Shown here: piece after piece, positions 1 to 10,873 of the stretch
How the letters are laid out: every line of letters begins with the position of its first letter
How positions within the stretch are numbered: position 1 is the first letter of the stretch
From: Hoeflea sp. 108
Lineage (GTDB): Bacteria > Pseudomonadota > Alphaproteobacteria > Rhizobiales > Rhizobiaceae
Reading direction: 5' to 3'
Assembly: GCF_000372965.1 (NCBI RefSeq)
Contig: NZ_KB890026.1
Location: forward strand, 246,191-310,190
DNA length: 64,000 nucleotides
Notes under the pieces: generated by a model
What the model was told of the DNA's origin: nothing
Seen by the model: the letters and a program-made list of their open reading frames with translations, nothing else
The model's database searches: none
Made by a program: the position numbers and the translations under genes

Positions 1-141
1 GACCGGTACGTCAGGGTTGATGAACGTCGTCTCCGGCGCCCTTATGTCAGCTGCGCGATCCTCGTGGACCGATAGCAGACACACCAGGGCGGTCGGCTGC
101 TGGCAGGTCAGAGTGATCTCATACCCGTAGCGGATCAGCAT
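1..141 (-). CDS. Transglutaminase-like family protein, N-terminal part (runs off the window)
   Basis: The first 47 codons of a minus-strand gene are present, starting at an ATG at 141; the rest lies left of base 1. The translation begins MLIRYGYEITLTC and contains LLSVHEDRAADIRAPETTF, which matches the N-terminal beta-rich region that precedes the catalytic core of bacterial transglutaminase-like proteins. A decayed relative in this same window (23085-23815) carries the matching PETTFTTPDVPVSTYRDLFG stretch followed by a transglutaminase core, and this supports the assignment. The gene starts 12 bases after the stop of the DUF1488 gene and has no clear Shine-Dalgarno, so it is probably translated by coupling as the last gene seen of this operon. 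Function beyond the fold is unknown. Confidence 0.7.
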   Translation of the reverse strand, partial: MLIRYGYEITLTCQQPTALVCLLSVHEDRAADIRAPETTFINPDVPV

Positions 142-153
142 CGAGTGATGTCT

Positions 154-429
154 TTACCGGAAATCGGCGGCGGTAAGCGTATAGGAGGTTTGGCGGCGAT
201 GCGAGTAGGCCTCGCGTGCTACATCTTCGATCGACCTGCGCGCCGAATCAAAGGTCGAAAGATACATCTCCTCCGACAGCTCCATGTTGCGCAATCCGGC
301 AGACGACTTGGCGAGCGCCCCTACCTCGACAAAGAACGGCACTTCGAACATGCCGTCGTGCCCGATAAAGCGAACGGCGTTGCGCACTTCGTCGAAGCTG
401 CGGCTCGGGTTGGGGAATTGGAGTGTCAC
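154..429 (-). CDS. DUF1488 family protein
   Basis: A 91-residue protein with a GTG start at 429 that overlaps the stop of the upstream gene (GTGA). It begins VTLQFPNPSRSFD and continues with AVRFIGHDGMFEVPFFVEVGAL, the pattern of the small rhizobial DUF1488 family, whose function is not established. Length is typical. A longer in-frame reading exists upstream to 621 but it overlaps the preceding gene entirely, and the conserved region begins at the GTG, so that start was chosen. It is the sixth gene of a seven-gene minus-strand chain. Confidence 0.75.
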   Translation of the reverse strand: MTLQFPNPSRSFDEVRNAVRFIGHDGMFEVPFFVEVGALAKSSAGLRNMELSEEMYLSTFDSARRSIEDVAREAYSHRRQTSYTLTAADFR

Positions 430-755
430 CGCTGACACTCCGGTCTTGCCTGTGCCGTGGTGCGGATATCTGCCAACAGGCTGCTTCCGGCTCGGCGACC
501 CACTTCGTTGCGGCGATTGAGCGACAGCATCCCGTCGGTTGCGACCGAGCGGCTGAGGCCGATCATCTCCAGCCCTTCCCGGGCGGCTGGAACGCCGGTG
601 AAGACATGGTAGATGGTCCATGAACGGTCGGCTTCGATGCGGCGGCCATACTGTTCGTCGCCTGCTGTGCGGACGGATGCACTCCCTTCATTGTCCCAGT
701 CGCCGATCGCGCGGTCATGCCGCTCCCGTTCGGTTTCATCTACGTATCGGGTCAT
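426..755 (-). CDS. Hypothetical protein (109 aa)
   Basis: ATG start at 755 within the stop of the preceding gene (ATGA overlap) and a stop overlapping the DUF1488 start. The N-terminal third is charged (MTRYVDETERERHDRAIGDW). The middle holds an apparently folded stretch around SWTIYHVFTGVPA followed by MIGLSRSVATDGMLSLN. No known domain was recognised and no membrane segment is evident. Tight coupling on both sides is the main evidence that it is real, and it suggests co-expression with the DUF1488 protein. Confidence 0.6.
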   Translation of the reverse strand: MTRYVDETERERHDRAIGDWDNEGSASVRTAGDEQYGRRIEADRSWTIYHVFTGVPAAREGLEMIGLSRSVATDGMLSLNRRNEVGRRAGSSLLADIRTTAQARPECQR

Positions 756-994
756 GATCGTGGCCTTTCTTTATTGGTCACGTCGACATCAATGATGCCG
801 GAAAATAGCGCGTTACCGGATAAGTCGGTGATCGCGACGGCGTCGGGCCGCTGAGGCATGTCGAGCGTCTGCGAAAGCAAGTGCGCAATCTCAATCGCGT
901 TAGCGAGATCGACGGCTTCCACCGCCTCTCGGCCCACGACCGCATGGGCGTCATCTGTCTCCCGCGTGCGGTAAAACTCGATGACAACTTTCAT
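752..994 (-). CDS. Hypothetical small protein (80 aa)
   Basis: The chosen start is ATG at 994 (MKVVIEFYRTRETDDA); a TTG three codons upstream is possible but less likely. The protein alternates beta-like (MKVVIEFYR, DAVAITDLSGNALFSG) and helical (VDLANAIEIAHLLSQTL) segments, consistent with a compact alpha/beta fold. It overlaps the next gene by four bases. No characterised family was recognised. Confidence 0.6.
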   Translation of the reverse strand: MKVVIEFYRTRETDDAHAVVGREAVEAVDLANAIEIAHLLSQTLDMPQRPDAVAITDLSGNALFSGIIDVDVTNKERPRS

Positions 995-1030
995 GGCGCC
1001 CAATGCTCTTTCAGCCGGAGCAGCACTGCC

Positions 1031-1174
1031 TCAGTGCCTGCCTCGACCTTGTGACGTGTTGGCATTTGCAGCGACCTTGATCTGGTTGCCGAAGGTACTT
1101 TCAGGCTTTGGTTGGGCCTTTTCCTGCTTCGGCTTCCTGATCTCGCGATTGCTTCGTTTCTGGCCTTTAGCCAT
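1031..1174 (-). CDS. Small basic hypothetical protein (47 aa)
   Basis: MAKGQKRSNREIRKPKQEK followed by a short Ser/Asn/Gln-rich tail. It is strongly positively charged and likely unstructured, of a type seen as tiny conserved genes in Rhizobiales. The ATG at 1174 overlaps the end of the upstream gene, which supports coupled translation. The longer in-frame reading to 1279 only adds sequence antisense or alternative-frame to the upstream gene. Nucleic-acid binding is conceivable from charge alone but not shown. Confidence 0.55.
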   Translation of the reverse strand: MAKGQKRSNREIRKPKQEKAQPKPESTFGNQIKVAANANTSQGRGRH

Positions 1175-1469
1175 GTCCGAACGTCCTTTCGATGAGCGTT
1201 GCGCCATTGCCGGATTGCGACATGTCGACCGGCTCGAGACTGTCCTGCGTTGTGACCCGCTCATGGCGTTCGTCGTCATTGCGGATGCGATATTGAAGCG
1301 AATCTCCCCGTGCCGGCAACGTGCCGGTTATGCGGTAGATATCGGCGGGCAACGCTGGTCTCACGAAACCGCCCTTGAGCCGGACAGCCTGTCCGATCGC
1401 GAAGAGATGAGCAGGAACATCGTGCCGGGCGGGACGGATCGTGCGTCGGATTGGGTTGGTCGATATCAT
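1167..1469 (-). CDS. Hypothetical protein (100 aa)
   Basis: Starts at ATG 1469 with an ATGA overlap to the upstream gene and overlaps the next start by eight bases. The central part, HLFAIGQAVRLKGGF and IYRITGTLPARGDSLQYRIRND, looks like a small SH3-like beta-barrel: alternating hydrophobic strands with Gly/Asp turns, as in short KOW- or DUF-type rhizobial proteins. This fold reading is inference; no named family is claimed. The C-terminal 30 residues are polar. Confidence 0.6.
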   Translation of the reverse strand: MISTNPIRRTIRPARHDVPAHLFAIGQAVRLKGGFVRPALPADIYRITGTLPARGDSLQYRIRNDDERHERVTTQDSLEPVDMSQSGNGATLIERTFGHG

Positions 1470-1729
1470 GATTGTTGGTGATCCTTTTCGAGAGCGGCGT
1501 CGAGATCGGCGGGATCAATCGGCGCCATCTGATGTGTCTGGCCATCAATGCCGATGGCGGGCAGGTGAACAAAGGCGCCGACACGTCTCCAGGCGAGGCG
1601 GGAGGATACCTCCAGCAGGTCTTCATCCTGGTCCACGCGATAGTCGCCAGCAGGCTGTGCGGCGTCGAAGCCGGGCAGCGTGAAGGGGGCGGAGAACCGG
1701 ACGATGGTTTGTGTGGTGCGCGTTGTCAT
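1466..1729 (-). CDS. Hypothetical protein, first gene of the small-gene operon (87 aa)
   Basis: A GGAGG Shine-Dalgarno lies a few bases before the ATG at 1729 (MTTRTTQTIVRFSAPFTLPGF), fixing the start. The sequence contains PAGDYRVDQDEDLLE and AWRRVGAFVHLPAIG, a conserved-looking core followed by an acidic tail. The next gene starts inside its stop codon. It heads a run of seven minus-strand genes ending off the window. No function can be assigned. Confidence 0.65.
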   Translation of the reverse strand: MTTRTTQTIVRFSAPFTLPGFDAAQPAGDYRVDQDEDLLEVSSRLAWRRVGAFVHLPAIGIDGQTHQMAPIDPADLDAALEKDHQQS

Positions 1730-2152
1730 GGTCGAAACCTCCACGAAAGCACGCCAGCGCGCCTCCCGCATCATTCCCATTCGAACCGGAATGAATTTCC
1801 GTGCTGCCAGTACATCCGTGGTCAGCGACGGGTTTCATTCCAGGGTTCGAACAGAGCGATATGCGCGCCGGGCCGGCGCTTGATGCATTCGCTATCGAGA
1901 ATTCGGTGGTGAATGGCGGGTCTCTGACACCGCAAAAGCCAAGTCGGCCAAATCAACGAGATTTATATATGGGCTTTACCCGCCACTTTAGCAAGGAGCA
2001 AGGCGATGTTATTTCATATAGAATTGAATAATGGCTCTTCCATAAAAATAAACAGCCTTGAAAAGGCAGGAAATACGTATTGAAAACAACGAATATCGCA
2101 TCGATAGAAGTGAAATAAATTCTTCCAATTCCGCCTTTTCAAAGAAATGCAT
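1730..2152. other. Intergenic region between divergent small-gene operon and groESL
   Basis: About 420 bases with no credible gene. It must hold the promoter of the minus-strand small-gene operon and the upstream part of the groESL promoter. The right half is AT-richer than the surroundings. No convincing promoter consensus was identified for the minus-strand operon. Confidence 0.5.
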
Positions 2153-2179
2153 TTGGCACTCCTATCATTCGAGTGCCAA
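2153..2179 (+). promoter_or_regulatory. CIRCE element (HrcA operator) upstream of groESL copy 1
   Basis: TTGGCACTC-N9-GAGTGCCAA, a perfect 9-base inverted repeat (extended by one base on each side, TTTGG/CCAAA) with the canonical 9-base spacer. It lies 55 bases before the groES start. CIRCE is the binding site of the heat-shock repressor HrcA, so this operon is expected to be HrcA-repressed. Confidence 0.95.
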
Positions 2180-2234
2180 AGTCGCTATGTATCTGAGGTG
2201 GCTGCCTTATGCGCCGGCCTCAGAAAGAACCCCC

Positions 2235-2552
2235 ATGAAATTCCGGCCCCTCCATGACCGCGTCGTCATTCGACGTGCGGAAGGCGATCTCAAATCCAAA
2301 GGCGGGATCATCATTCCCGACACCGCGAAGGAAAAACCGCAGGAAGGCGAGGTAATCGCCGTCGGACCCGGTTCACGCGATGAGAGCGGCAATGTGATCC
2401 CCCTCGACGTTAAAGCCGGCGACCTCATCCTGTTCGGCAAGTGGTCCGGGACCGAGGTCAGGATCGATGGCGAAGACCTCCTGATCATGAAGGAGAGCGA
2501 CATCCTGGGCATTGTCGAGAAGACCGGTAGTGCCGCCAGGAAGGTCGCCTGA
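2235..2552 (+). CDS. groES: Co-chaperonin GroES (copy 1)
   Basis: A 105-residue GroES. It forms the heptameric lid on GroEL and caps the folding chamber. MKFRPLHDRVVIRR opens the protein; GGIIIPDTAKEKPQEGEV is the mobile loop and neighbouring strand, and GEDLLIMKESDILGIVE is the conserved C-terminal barrel. The ATG at 2235 is chosen because the conserved protein begins there; the frame is open further upstream but that part lies across CIRCE. groEL follows after 40 bases. Upstream CIRCE indicates HrcA control. The C-terminal extension GSAARKVA is slightly longer than in copy 2. Confidence 0.97.
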   Translation: MKFRPLHDRVVIRRAEGDLKSKGGIIIPDTAKEKPQEGEVIAVGPGSRDESGNVIPLDVKAGDLILFGKWSGTEVRIDGEDLLIMKESDILGIVEKTGSAARKVA

Positions 2553-2592
2553 TCTTCCATCCCGCATCTCAAGACCGAACTGGACGAACACC

Positions 2593-4227
<1,635 letters not shown>

Positions 4228-4301
4228 GAACAGTGCCTGAACCGTTCGGTCAGCGCGGCCGGACAAAGCAGTCCGCACTCCAACCTGGAAGGAATACCTC
4301 C

Positions 4302-4694
4302 ATGGCCATGCAGAGCACGACGAAACAATCTCTCTCCCGTCGTTGGGAAAACTACCAGCCTTCGAAGGCCATGCTGGTCTGGGCATGCATCGCGGCGATG
4401 ATCGCCACGATCGTCGTCGGCTTCAGCTGGGGTGGCTGGGTCACCGGCGGCACTTCGCAAACCATGGCGAAAGCGGCTGGCGAGACGGCGCGCGGAGAGC
4501 TGGCATCCGCCATATGCATTGAACGGTTCAACGCAGCGCCAGATGCGGCTGCGAAGCTTGTCGAGTTCAAGGCTGCTACCGATAGCTACAAGAAAAGGCA
4601 GTTCATCGAAGCCGGTGGCTGGGCGACAATGCCGGGACAGACGACCGCCGACCGGCTTGGAGTCCAAGACTGTGTCACCGCGCTTGGAGCATAA
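4302..4694 (+). CDS. Hypothetical single-pass membrane protein
   Basis: A 130-residue protein with a GGAAGGA Shine-Dalgarno eight bases before ATG 4302. One strong hydrophobic segment (AMLVWACIAAMIATIVVGF, about residues 24-42) follows a short basic N-terminus; the remainder, with two cysteines (AICIERFNAAPDAAAKL and GVQDCVTALGA), is predicted to be periplasmic. No family recognised. It begins 75 bases after groEL in the same direction and may be co-transcribed under heat stress. Confidence 0.65.
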   Translation: MAMQSTTKQSLSRRWENYQPSKAMLVWACIAAMIATIVVGFSWGGWVTGGTSQTMAKAAGETARGELASAICIERFNAAPDAAAKLVEFKAATDSYKKRQFIEAGGWATMPGQTTADRLGVQDCVTALGA

Positions 4695-4759
4695 TACCCT
4701 TTAAAGCGCTCAGGCAGGCGCCAGGGCGTTTCCACCCGCCACAGGAAGGAACGCCAGCA

Positions 4760-4927
4760 ATGATCTCGTTTGTGAAGAAGACAGATACGCAGCCGACGCC
4801 CAAGCAGGTCGAAGAAAATCGCTTTGAGCAGATCCGCAAGGCGGTGGCTGAACGGCACCGCAAGTCGGATACCGACGGCACGCGCCGCCGCGCCCGCCAG
4901 AAGGCCGAGGACAACAGGCTGATCTGA
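4760..4927 (+). CDS. Small charged hypothetical protein (55 aa)
   Basis: Starts at ATG 4760 after an AGGAAGGA Shine-Dalgarno. MISFVKKTDTQPTPKQVEEN is followed by a strongly helical, Arg/Lys/Glu-rich stretch (RFEQIRKAVAERHRK, RRRARQKAEDNRL). No cysteine or membrane segment. Good ribosome-binding site and the same direction as the flanking genes support it. Function unknown; probably part of the groESL-downstream transcript. Confidence 0.5.
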   Translation: MISFVKKTDTQPTPKQVEENRFEQIRKAVAERHRKSDTDGTRRRARQKAEDNRLI

Positions 4928-4961
4928 GGTGCATGTACGCTACTCGAAAAGGCAGCATCCG

Positions 4962-5075
4962 ATGCGATATCTTGATCGAATAAGAACGGAACCGTCACTC
5001 TGGCTCCTGATACTGATGGTCGGTGGCTTGGCCGCCACGATCCTTTACGTGGTTCTGACTAGCATCACCTATTGA
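4962..5075 (+). CDS. Tiny single-pass membrane peptide (37 aa)
   Basis: ATG 4962 begins MRYLDRIRTEPS, followed by one hydrophobic helix (LWLLILMVGGLAATILYVVL) and a stop at 5075. An AAGG lies about ten bases upstream. Basic residues before the helix predict a cytoplasmic N-terminus. Small membrane peptides of this form are common in stress regulons, but no family was recognised. Support comes only from the start signal, the hydrophobic pattern and its position after the 55-residue gene. Confidence 0.4.
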   Translation: MRYLDRIRTEPSLWLLILMVGGLAATILYVVLTSITY

Positions 5076-5636
5076 GTGAAGTGCAAGCCAGCTTCTCCGA
5101 TCCACGCCGACATTGGGACGATGGATGGGCATGGGGATGCGATCGGCGTCTCCGGTATCCGGCCGCCCGGGGAGCTTGCTTTGCTGATCGCAGAGGCGTT
5201 GAGGGAAGAGCAGGCTGACATGCCGAAGCTGTCCGACTTGGGTGCGGAATAGTCCTTGGAGGCGGACCAATAAGGGCGCCAAGCAGCGATCAGCCGCAGC
5301 GGCTCAACGGCAGCTTTCGGGATTTTGCCATCTCGTACCCGATGACGACAAAGAGGTCGGTTGCCGAATGGCGGGTTATTGCGAGATTTCGCCAAAACCG
5401 GACCGACCGCAAACGGCCCCTTTAGGCAAAGTTTGCGCTGGCGCGGCGCAAGTCGTCAGCAAGACAACTGCCACGAACTAGGGCCTGATAGAAATCAAGT
5501 GGGTGCAGTAGATCGTCCGGGTTACGAATGATCGGAAGCAAACCTTAAGCCAGAGCAAGCTCGAGCGAGAAAACCCACCCGGCCAGCCGAGCGGGTCTGA
5601 TCAAAAAGCAGCAAAGGCTCAAGCCTACCGCCTGAT
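5076..5636. other. Intergenic region with a dispersed repeat
   Basis: 560 bases between convergent gene groups. No credible coding region was seen. It contains one copy of a 68-base repeat (5353-5420) that recurs near 43.1 kb. Confidence 0.5.
5353..5420 (+). repeat. Dispersed 68-base repeat, copy 1
   Basis: This stretch, beginning GAGGTCGGTTGCCGAATGG and ending CCGCAAACGGCCCC, is identical by eye to 43069-43136 in the same orientation. The flanking bases diverge immediately, so this is a bounded intergenic repeat, not part of a longer duplication. No open reading frame or transposase is associated. Confidence 0.8.
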
Positions 5637-5876
5637 CTATTTGTCTCGGGATTTGTCTGCCTGCATTCGTTTCGAGGCCTCTGAAACATGTTGTGCGGCC
5701 AAATGCATCAATGTCGACGCCGCGGTGCGGCGAACCCAACCCGCAGCCTCCGCCTTGTCCAGTAAGTTGGCAAGCAGCGGCTTCAGAACAGCACGGCACT
5801 CCAGTTCATAATCGAGGAATTCACTTGTTTCGTGGGTCGGTGCCGAAACCAATGGCGAACCAGTCATAGCATTCAT
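5637..5876 (-). CDS. Hypothetical protein downstream of groEL copy 2 (79 aa)
   Basis: GAGGTGA sits just before ATG 5876; the in-frame GTG three codons upstream is inside that ribosome site and is not preferred. The protein starts MNAMTGSPLVSAPTHETSEF and is mostly helical afterwards (RAVLKPLLANLLDKAEAAGW, STLMHLAAQHVSEASKRM). It is 64 bases downstream of groEL copy 2 on the same strand, with a hairpin between, so it may be its third operon gene. No known domain. Confidence 0.55.
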   Translation of the reverse strand: MNAMTGSPLVSAPTHETSEFLDYELECRAVLKPLLANLLDKAEAAGWVRRTAASTLMHLAAQHVSEASKRMQADKSRDK

Positions 5877-5899
5877 GAAGATCACCTCATCTTAGACCT

Positions 5900-5927
5900 G
5901 CCTGCCCCCGCACCGGCGGAGGCAGGC
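5900..5927 (-). other. Hairpin between groEL copy 2 and the downstream gene
   Basis: Arms GCCTGCC and GGCAGGC, perfect over 7 bases and enclosing 14 GC-rich bases. There is no U-run, so it is not a typical intrinsic terminator. It may stabilise the groEL mRNA 3' end or attenuate the downstream gene. Confidence 0.35.
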
Positions 5928-5940
5928 ATTTGCCAATGGC

Positions 5941-7569
<1,629 letters not shown>

Positions 7570-7617
7570 GGGATCACTCCTTCAATAGGCAGTTTTCTTG
7601 ACTTGGTCGGGCTGTGC

Positions 7618-7932
7618 TCACGCGGCTTTCTTCAGCGCCGCGGTCTCCTCGATCACGCCCATCACGTCGCTTTCCTTCATGATGAGCAGATCTTCGCCGT
7701 TGAGCTTGATCTCCGTGCCGGACCATTTGCCGAACAGGATGCGGTCACCGACCTTGAGGTCGAGTTCCACAAGCTTCCCGCTTTCGTCGCGCGCACCGGA
7801 GCCCACGGCGACGACTTCGCCCTGCTGAGGCTTCTCCTTTGCGGTATCGGGAATGATGATGCCGCCAGCCGTCTTTTCCTCGGCTTCGACGCGGCGGACC
7901 AGGACACGGTCATGCAATGGACGGAACGTCAT
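7618..7932 (-). CDS. groES: Co-chaperonin GroES (copy 2)
   Basis: 104 residues, beginning MTFRPLHDRVLVRRVEAEEK at ATG 7932, preceded by a GGAGAACG ribosome site. The mobile loop TAGGIIIPDTAKEKPQQGEV and the C-terminal GEDLLIMKESDVMGVIEE are present. It pairs with groEL copy 2. No CIRCE is visible in the 330 bases upstream, unlike copy 1, so regulation is probably different (see the RpoH candidate at 8067-8092). Confidence 0.97.
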   Translation of the reverse strand: MTFRPLHDRVLVRRVEAEEKTAGGIIIPDTAKEKPQQGEVVAVGSGARDESGKLVELDLKVGDRILFGKWSGTEIKLNGEDLLIMKESDVMGVIEETAALKKAA

Positions 7933-8066
7933 ATCGTTCTCCTTCAGGACAAACAGATTGTGAGAGGTTCCTCCACTCCGGACCGGACGGACCGGAGCGG
8001 GGGGCGCGCAACCCAAAAAGGCATCACGCGCACATGGAGCTAATTTTGCGGTTTTTGAGTTTCAAG

Positions 8067-8092
8067 AGATGCGGCGAAAATTTTTTTGCAAG
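8067..8092 (-). promoter_or_regulatory. Candidate RpoH-type promoter for groESL copy 2
   Basis: On the minus strand: CTTGCAA, an 11-base spacer, then CCGCATCT, close to the heat-shock sigma factor pattern CTTGAAA-N11-16-CCCCATNT. It lies about 135 bases before groES. One mismatch in each box and a short spacer keep confidence low. Confidence 0.35.
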
Positions 8093-8261
8093 CCCGTGCC
8101 AGATCACTAGAGCGCTGAAAAGGAACAACAAAATTCGCTGTTATACGACTATGTGATCTTGAATTCGTGCCGGCTCGAGTCAAAAATGTTCAGACCTTGG
8201 CAAGGTCCGGGCGGTCGGTAGTAGGTCGCTCTGGATGGGTTCGAAGCAAGGAGGGCGAAAT

Positions 8262-8540
8262 ATGGTTGCCACTGTGAGCAAGCAGTTCCGTCGGCAGATG
8301 GAAGGATACGGCCTGACCACGGCCGAAATCCATTACCGCTTGCCCGATTATCCCAGTCTGCTGCAACTCTATGTCTGGCAGGAATACGATCTCGCGCCGC
8401 ATTTCCCTGAACTGAAACAGTTCCTCGGCTATTGGGAACGTGAACTGGAAGGTCCGCTTCATTCGGTGCGCATTGCTCACCAACGGCTGATCCGCCCGTC
8501 GGAATGGCGCGCTACCGACGGGGTTATCGTAATCCATTGA
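8262..8540 (+). CDS. usg: Usg family protein
   Basis: 92 residues, start ATG 8262 after an AAGGAGGG Shine-Dalgarno. The sequence MVATVSKQFRRQMEGYGLTT, AEIHYRLPDYPSLLQLYVWQ, EYDLAPHFPELKQFL and the ending with GPLHSVRIAH match the short Usg family common in alphaproteobacteria, named for its position near trpF-like genes in some genomes; its function is unknown. It stands alone on the plus strand, divergent from groESL copy 2. The last 20 residues (RPSEWRATDGVIVIH) are a slightly longer tail than usual. Confidence 0.8.
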   Translation: MVATVSKQFRRQMEGYGLTTAEIHYRLPDYPSLLQLYVWQEYDLAPHFPELKQFLGYWERELEGPLHSVRIAHQRLIRPSEWRATDGVIVIH

Positions 8541-8908
8541 AGGTTATTTCAAGCAGCAGCCCGTCAATTGCCTGTGCCGAGTGCAGTTGCGGAGTGGCTG
8601 CGCTTTCAATGCAGCCAAAGCCGAGCCTTGCTAGCTTGTGAAATGCTTTGTGCCCATCGCTGGCGCTGCGCTGTCTATCCAGCGCCCGACAAGCACCATC
8701 GGCCGTCTGTCAATGCGGCTGCATGCGACCCGCCACGGCGAGAAGGCGTTCCAGGAGTGGATTTCGCGATCTTGCCGAAGACGCCGGGCGCACAGTCGCA
8801 GGTATCCCGATTGGTTGCCGCCTGGACAGCCCAGCGAGCAGACGCACTGTCCGACTGCCCGCTTTCACATATCAAGATTGGAGACGCAGTCCGGCGCGCG
8901 TCCAATAC
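8541..8908. other. Intergenic region downstream of usg and htpG
   Basis: 370 bases between convergent usg and htpG. Several reading frames are open but overlap each other and have no recognisable protein, so nothing is called. No terminator hairpin with a U-run was seen. Confidence 0.4.
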
Positions 8909-10801
8909 TCAGTTCGCGGGCACGCTTCGCGCGATCAGCCTCGACATCCGCTGTGAGAAGGCCTTTGCGTCGGCCGGCTTATCCCCGTCGAGGACGCGAG
9001 CTTCGTCATACAGAAGATGGACCACATCCTGACGGAACGGCAGGTCTCCATCGCCCAGTCTCGCAAGGGCAAGAATGCGGTCATGACGGGGGTTGATTTC
9101 CAGGATCGGCTTTGCAGCCTTGTCGAGACGGCCTGCCGCGCTGAGCAGCCGCTCGATCTGGCGGTCGGGCCCGCCCTCGGGGGCCACGAGACAGACAGCG
9201 CTTTCGGTAAGACGGTCGGACGCCTTCACATCGGACACCTCCCCGCCCAGGGTCGATTTTACGAAAGCGATGAAGGTCGCGATCTCGGGCGATGCTTCGG
9301 TCTCGGTTTTTGTGGCGTCGTCAGGAAGCGCGATCTCGGAGAGGTCGGCGCCGCCTTGCGTCACCGACTTGAACGGCTTGCCATCGAATTCGGGCGCCAT
9401 TGTCACCCAGAAGCTGTCGACAGGGTCCGTCAGCAGAAGAACTTCGACGCCACGCGCTTTGAACCCCTCGAGCTGCGGGGAGGCTTCGAGCCGGGCCTTA
9501 TCGTCGCCGGTCATGAAGTAGATTGCCTGCTGGCCGTCCTTCATTGCAGCGACATAATCGGCGAGGCTGCGCCAGCTGTCTCCCGATGCGGTTGAATGGA
9601 AACGCGTCAGTTTCAGCAACTGCTCGCGACGCTCCCAGTCCTCGTAGAGGCCCTCCTTAAGGACGACGCCGAAGTTGTCCCAGATTTTGTGGTAGCGAGC
9701 GCCGTCATCCTCCGAGATTTTTGCCAAGTCGCCGAGAATGCGGCTGGTCACGCCTTTGCGGACTGCCGCCAGAAGCGGGCTGTCCTGTATCATCTCGCGC
9801 GAAAGGTTGAGGGGTAAATCCGCGGAATCGACAAGACCGCGCACAAAGCGCAGATAGCGTGGTACCAGATCCGCATTGTCGGTGATGAAGACGCGCCGCA
9901 CATAGAGCTTCATGTGGCCGCTGCGATGCTGGTCGAACAGGTCGAAAGGACGCGAACCAGGGATGAAGGCGAGCGTGTTGTATTCGTGGCGTCCCTCGGC
10001 TTTGAAATGAACGGTTGCAGCCGGTTCGTCATACAGTCCGGAAACGCCGCGATAGAAGTCGGTATACTCTTCAGCCTTGATGTCGCTCTTCGACTTCACC
10101 CACAACGCCGTGCCGTCAGCGACCTCTCGTCGCTCGACGCCGGGTTTTTCGATTAGCGCCACCGGAACCGGGACATGGCCGGACTGTTCCTTGATCAACC
10201 TTTCCAGCTGATAGGGTTGCATATAGCTGGTGGCATCTTCCATCAGATACAGCACGACACGGGTGCCGCGCTTCGGCGCGTCCGCAGCCGAGGCTGACGC
10301 GATCTGGTAGGAGCCCTTGCCGTCGGAAGACCAGCGCCAAGCCTCGTCGACGCCTGCCTTGCGCGTAATGACGTCAACCTTATCGGCAACCATGAAAACT
10401 GAATAGAAGCCCACACCGAATTGGCCGATCAGTTCGGTACCGTCTCCAGACTTTGCAGCTTCGACGCGCTCCATGAAGGCGCGGGTGCCGGAGCGTGCGA
10501 TCGTGCCGAGCGCCTCGACCAGTTCGTCGCCACTCATGCCAATGCCGTTGTCCTCGACGGTCAGGCGTTTCTGGTCCGGATCGGCTACAATGGTGATAGA
10601 AGGCTTCGGATCGGCGCCGAGCAGTTCTGGCTTGGTGATCGCCTCGTACCGCAGCTTTTCGCAGGCATCGGCGGCGTTGGAAATCAGTTCGCGCAGGAAC
10701 ACGTCGCGATCGGAATAAACTGAATGCACCATCATGTGCAGAAGGCGCGATACATCGGCTTCGAAAGATCGGGTCTCGGCTTCTCTCACATCTGTCGGCA
10801 T
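8909..10801 (-). CDS. htpG: Chaperone protein HtpG (Hsp90)
   Basis: A 630-residue Hsp90-family chaperone of normal bacterial length. The GHKL ATPase domain is at the N-terminus: ELISNAADACEKLRY (catalytic Glu and Mg-binding Asn), VEDNGIGMSGDEL, and IGQFGVGFYSVFMV (lid glycines). The middle domain shows LPLNLSREMIQDSPLL with the ATPase-activating arginine. The C-terminal dimerisation domain ends SRLIARSVPAN. It starts at ATG 10801 behind a strong RpoH-like promoter (10845-10873). It is monocistronic and helps refold or maintain client proteins under heat stress. Confidence 0.97.
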   Translation of the reverse strand: MPTDVREAETRSFEADVSRLLHMMVHSVYSDRDVFLRELISNAADACEKLRYEAITKPELLGADPKPSITIVADPDQKRLTVEDNGIGMSGDELVEALGTIARSGTRAFMERVEAAKSGDGTELIGQFGVGFYSVFMVADKVDVITRKAGVDEAWRWSSDGKGSYQIASASAADAPKRGTRVVLYLMEDATSYMQPYQLERLIKEQSGHVPVPVALIEKPGVERREVADGTALWVKSKSDIKAEEYTDFYRGVSGLYDEPAATVHFKAEGRHEYNTLAFIPGSRPFDLFDQHRSGHMKLYVRRVFITDNADLVPRYLRFVRGLVDSADLPLNLSREMIQDSPLLAAVRKGVTSRILGDLAKISEDDGARYHKIWDNFGVVLKEGLYEDWERREQLLKLTRFHSTASGDSWRSLADYVAAMKDGQQAIYFMTGDDKARLEASPQLEGFKARGVEVLLLTDPVDSFWVTMAPEFDGKPFKSVTQGGADLSEIALPDDATKTETEASPEIATFIAFVKSTLGGEVSDVKASDRLTESAVCLVAPEGGPDRQIERLLSAAGRLDKAAKPILEINPRHDRILALARLGDGDLPFRQDVVHLLYDEARVLDGDKPADAKAFSQRMSRLIARSVPAN

Positions 10802-10844
10802 TGAACATTACCTGCTGTTGGACGACTAGGATTGACGGCGGATG

Positions 10845-10873
10845 AGATGGCGAAATGCGGATGCGCTTTCAAG
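10845..10873 (-). promoter_or_regulatory. RpoH (heat-shock sigma) promoter of htpG
   Basis: On the minus strand: CTTGAAA, a 14-base spacer, CGCCATCT. The -35 box is a perfect match to the sigma-32 consensus and the -10 box matches at all but one position. It is about 45 bases before the htpG start codon, as expected. Confidence 0.75.

Noticed and set aside
8040..8070. A second possible RpoH promoter (CTTGAAA...CTCCATGT) upstream of groES copy 2
   Set aside because: The spacer is about 20 bases, too long for the sigma-32 consensus; the candidate at 8067-8092 fits better.
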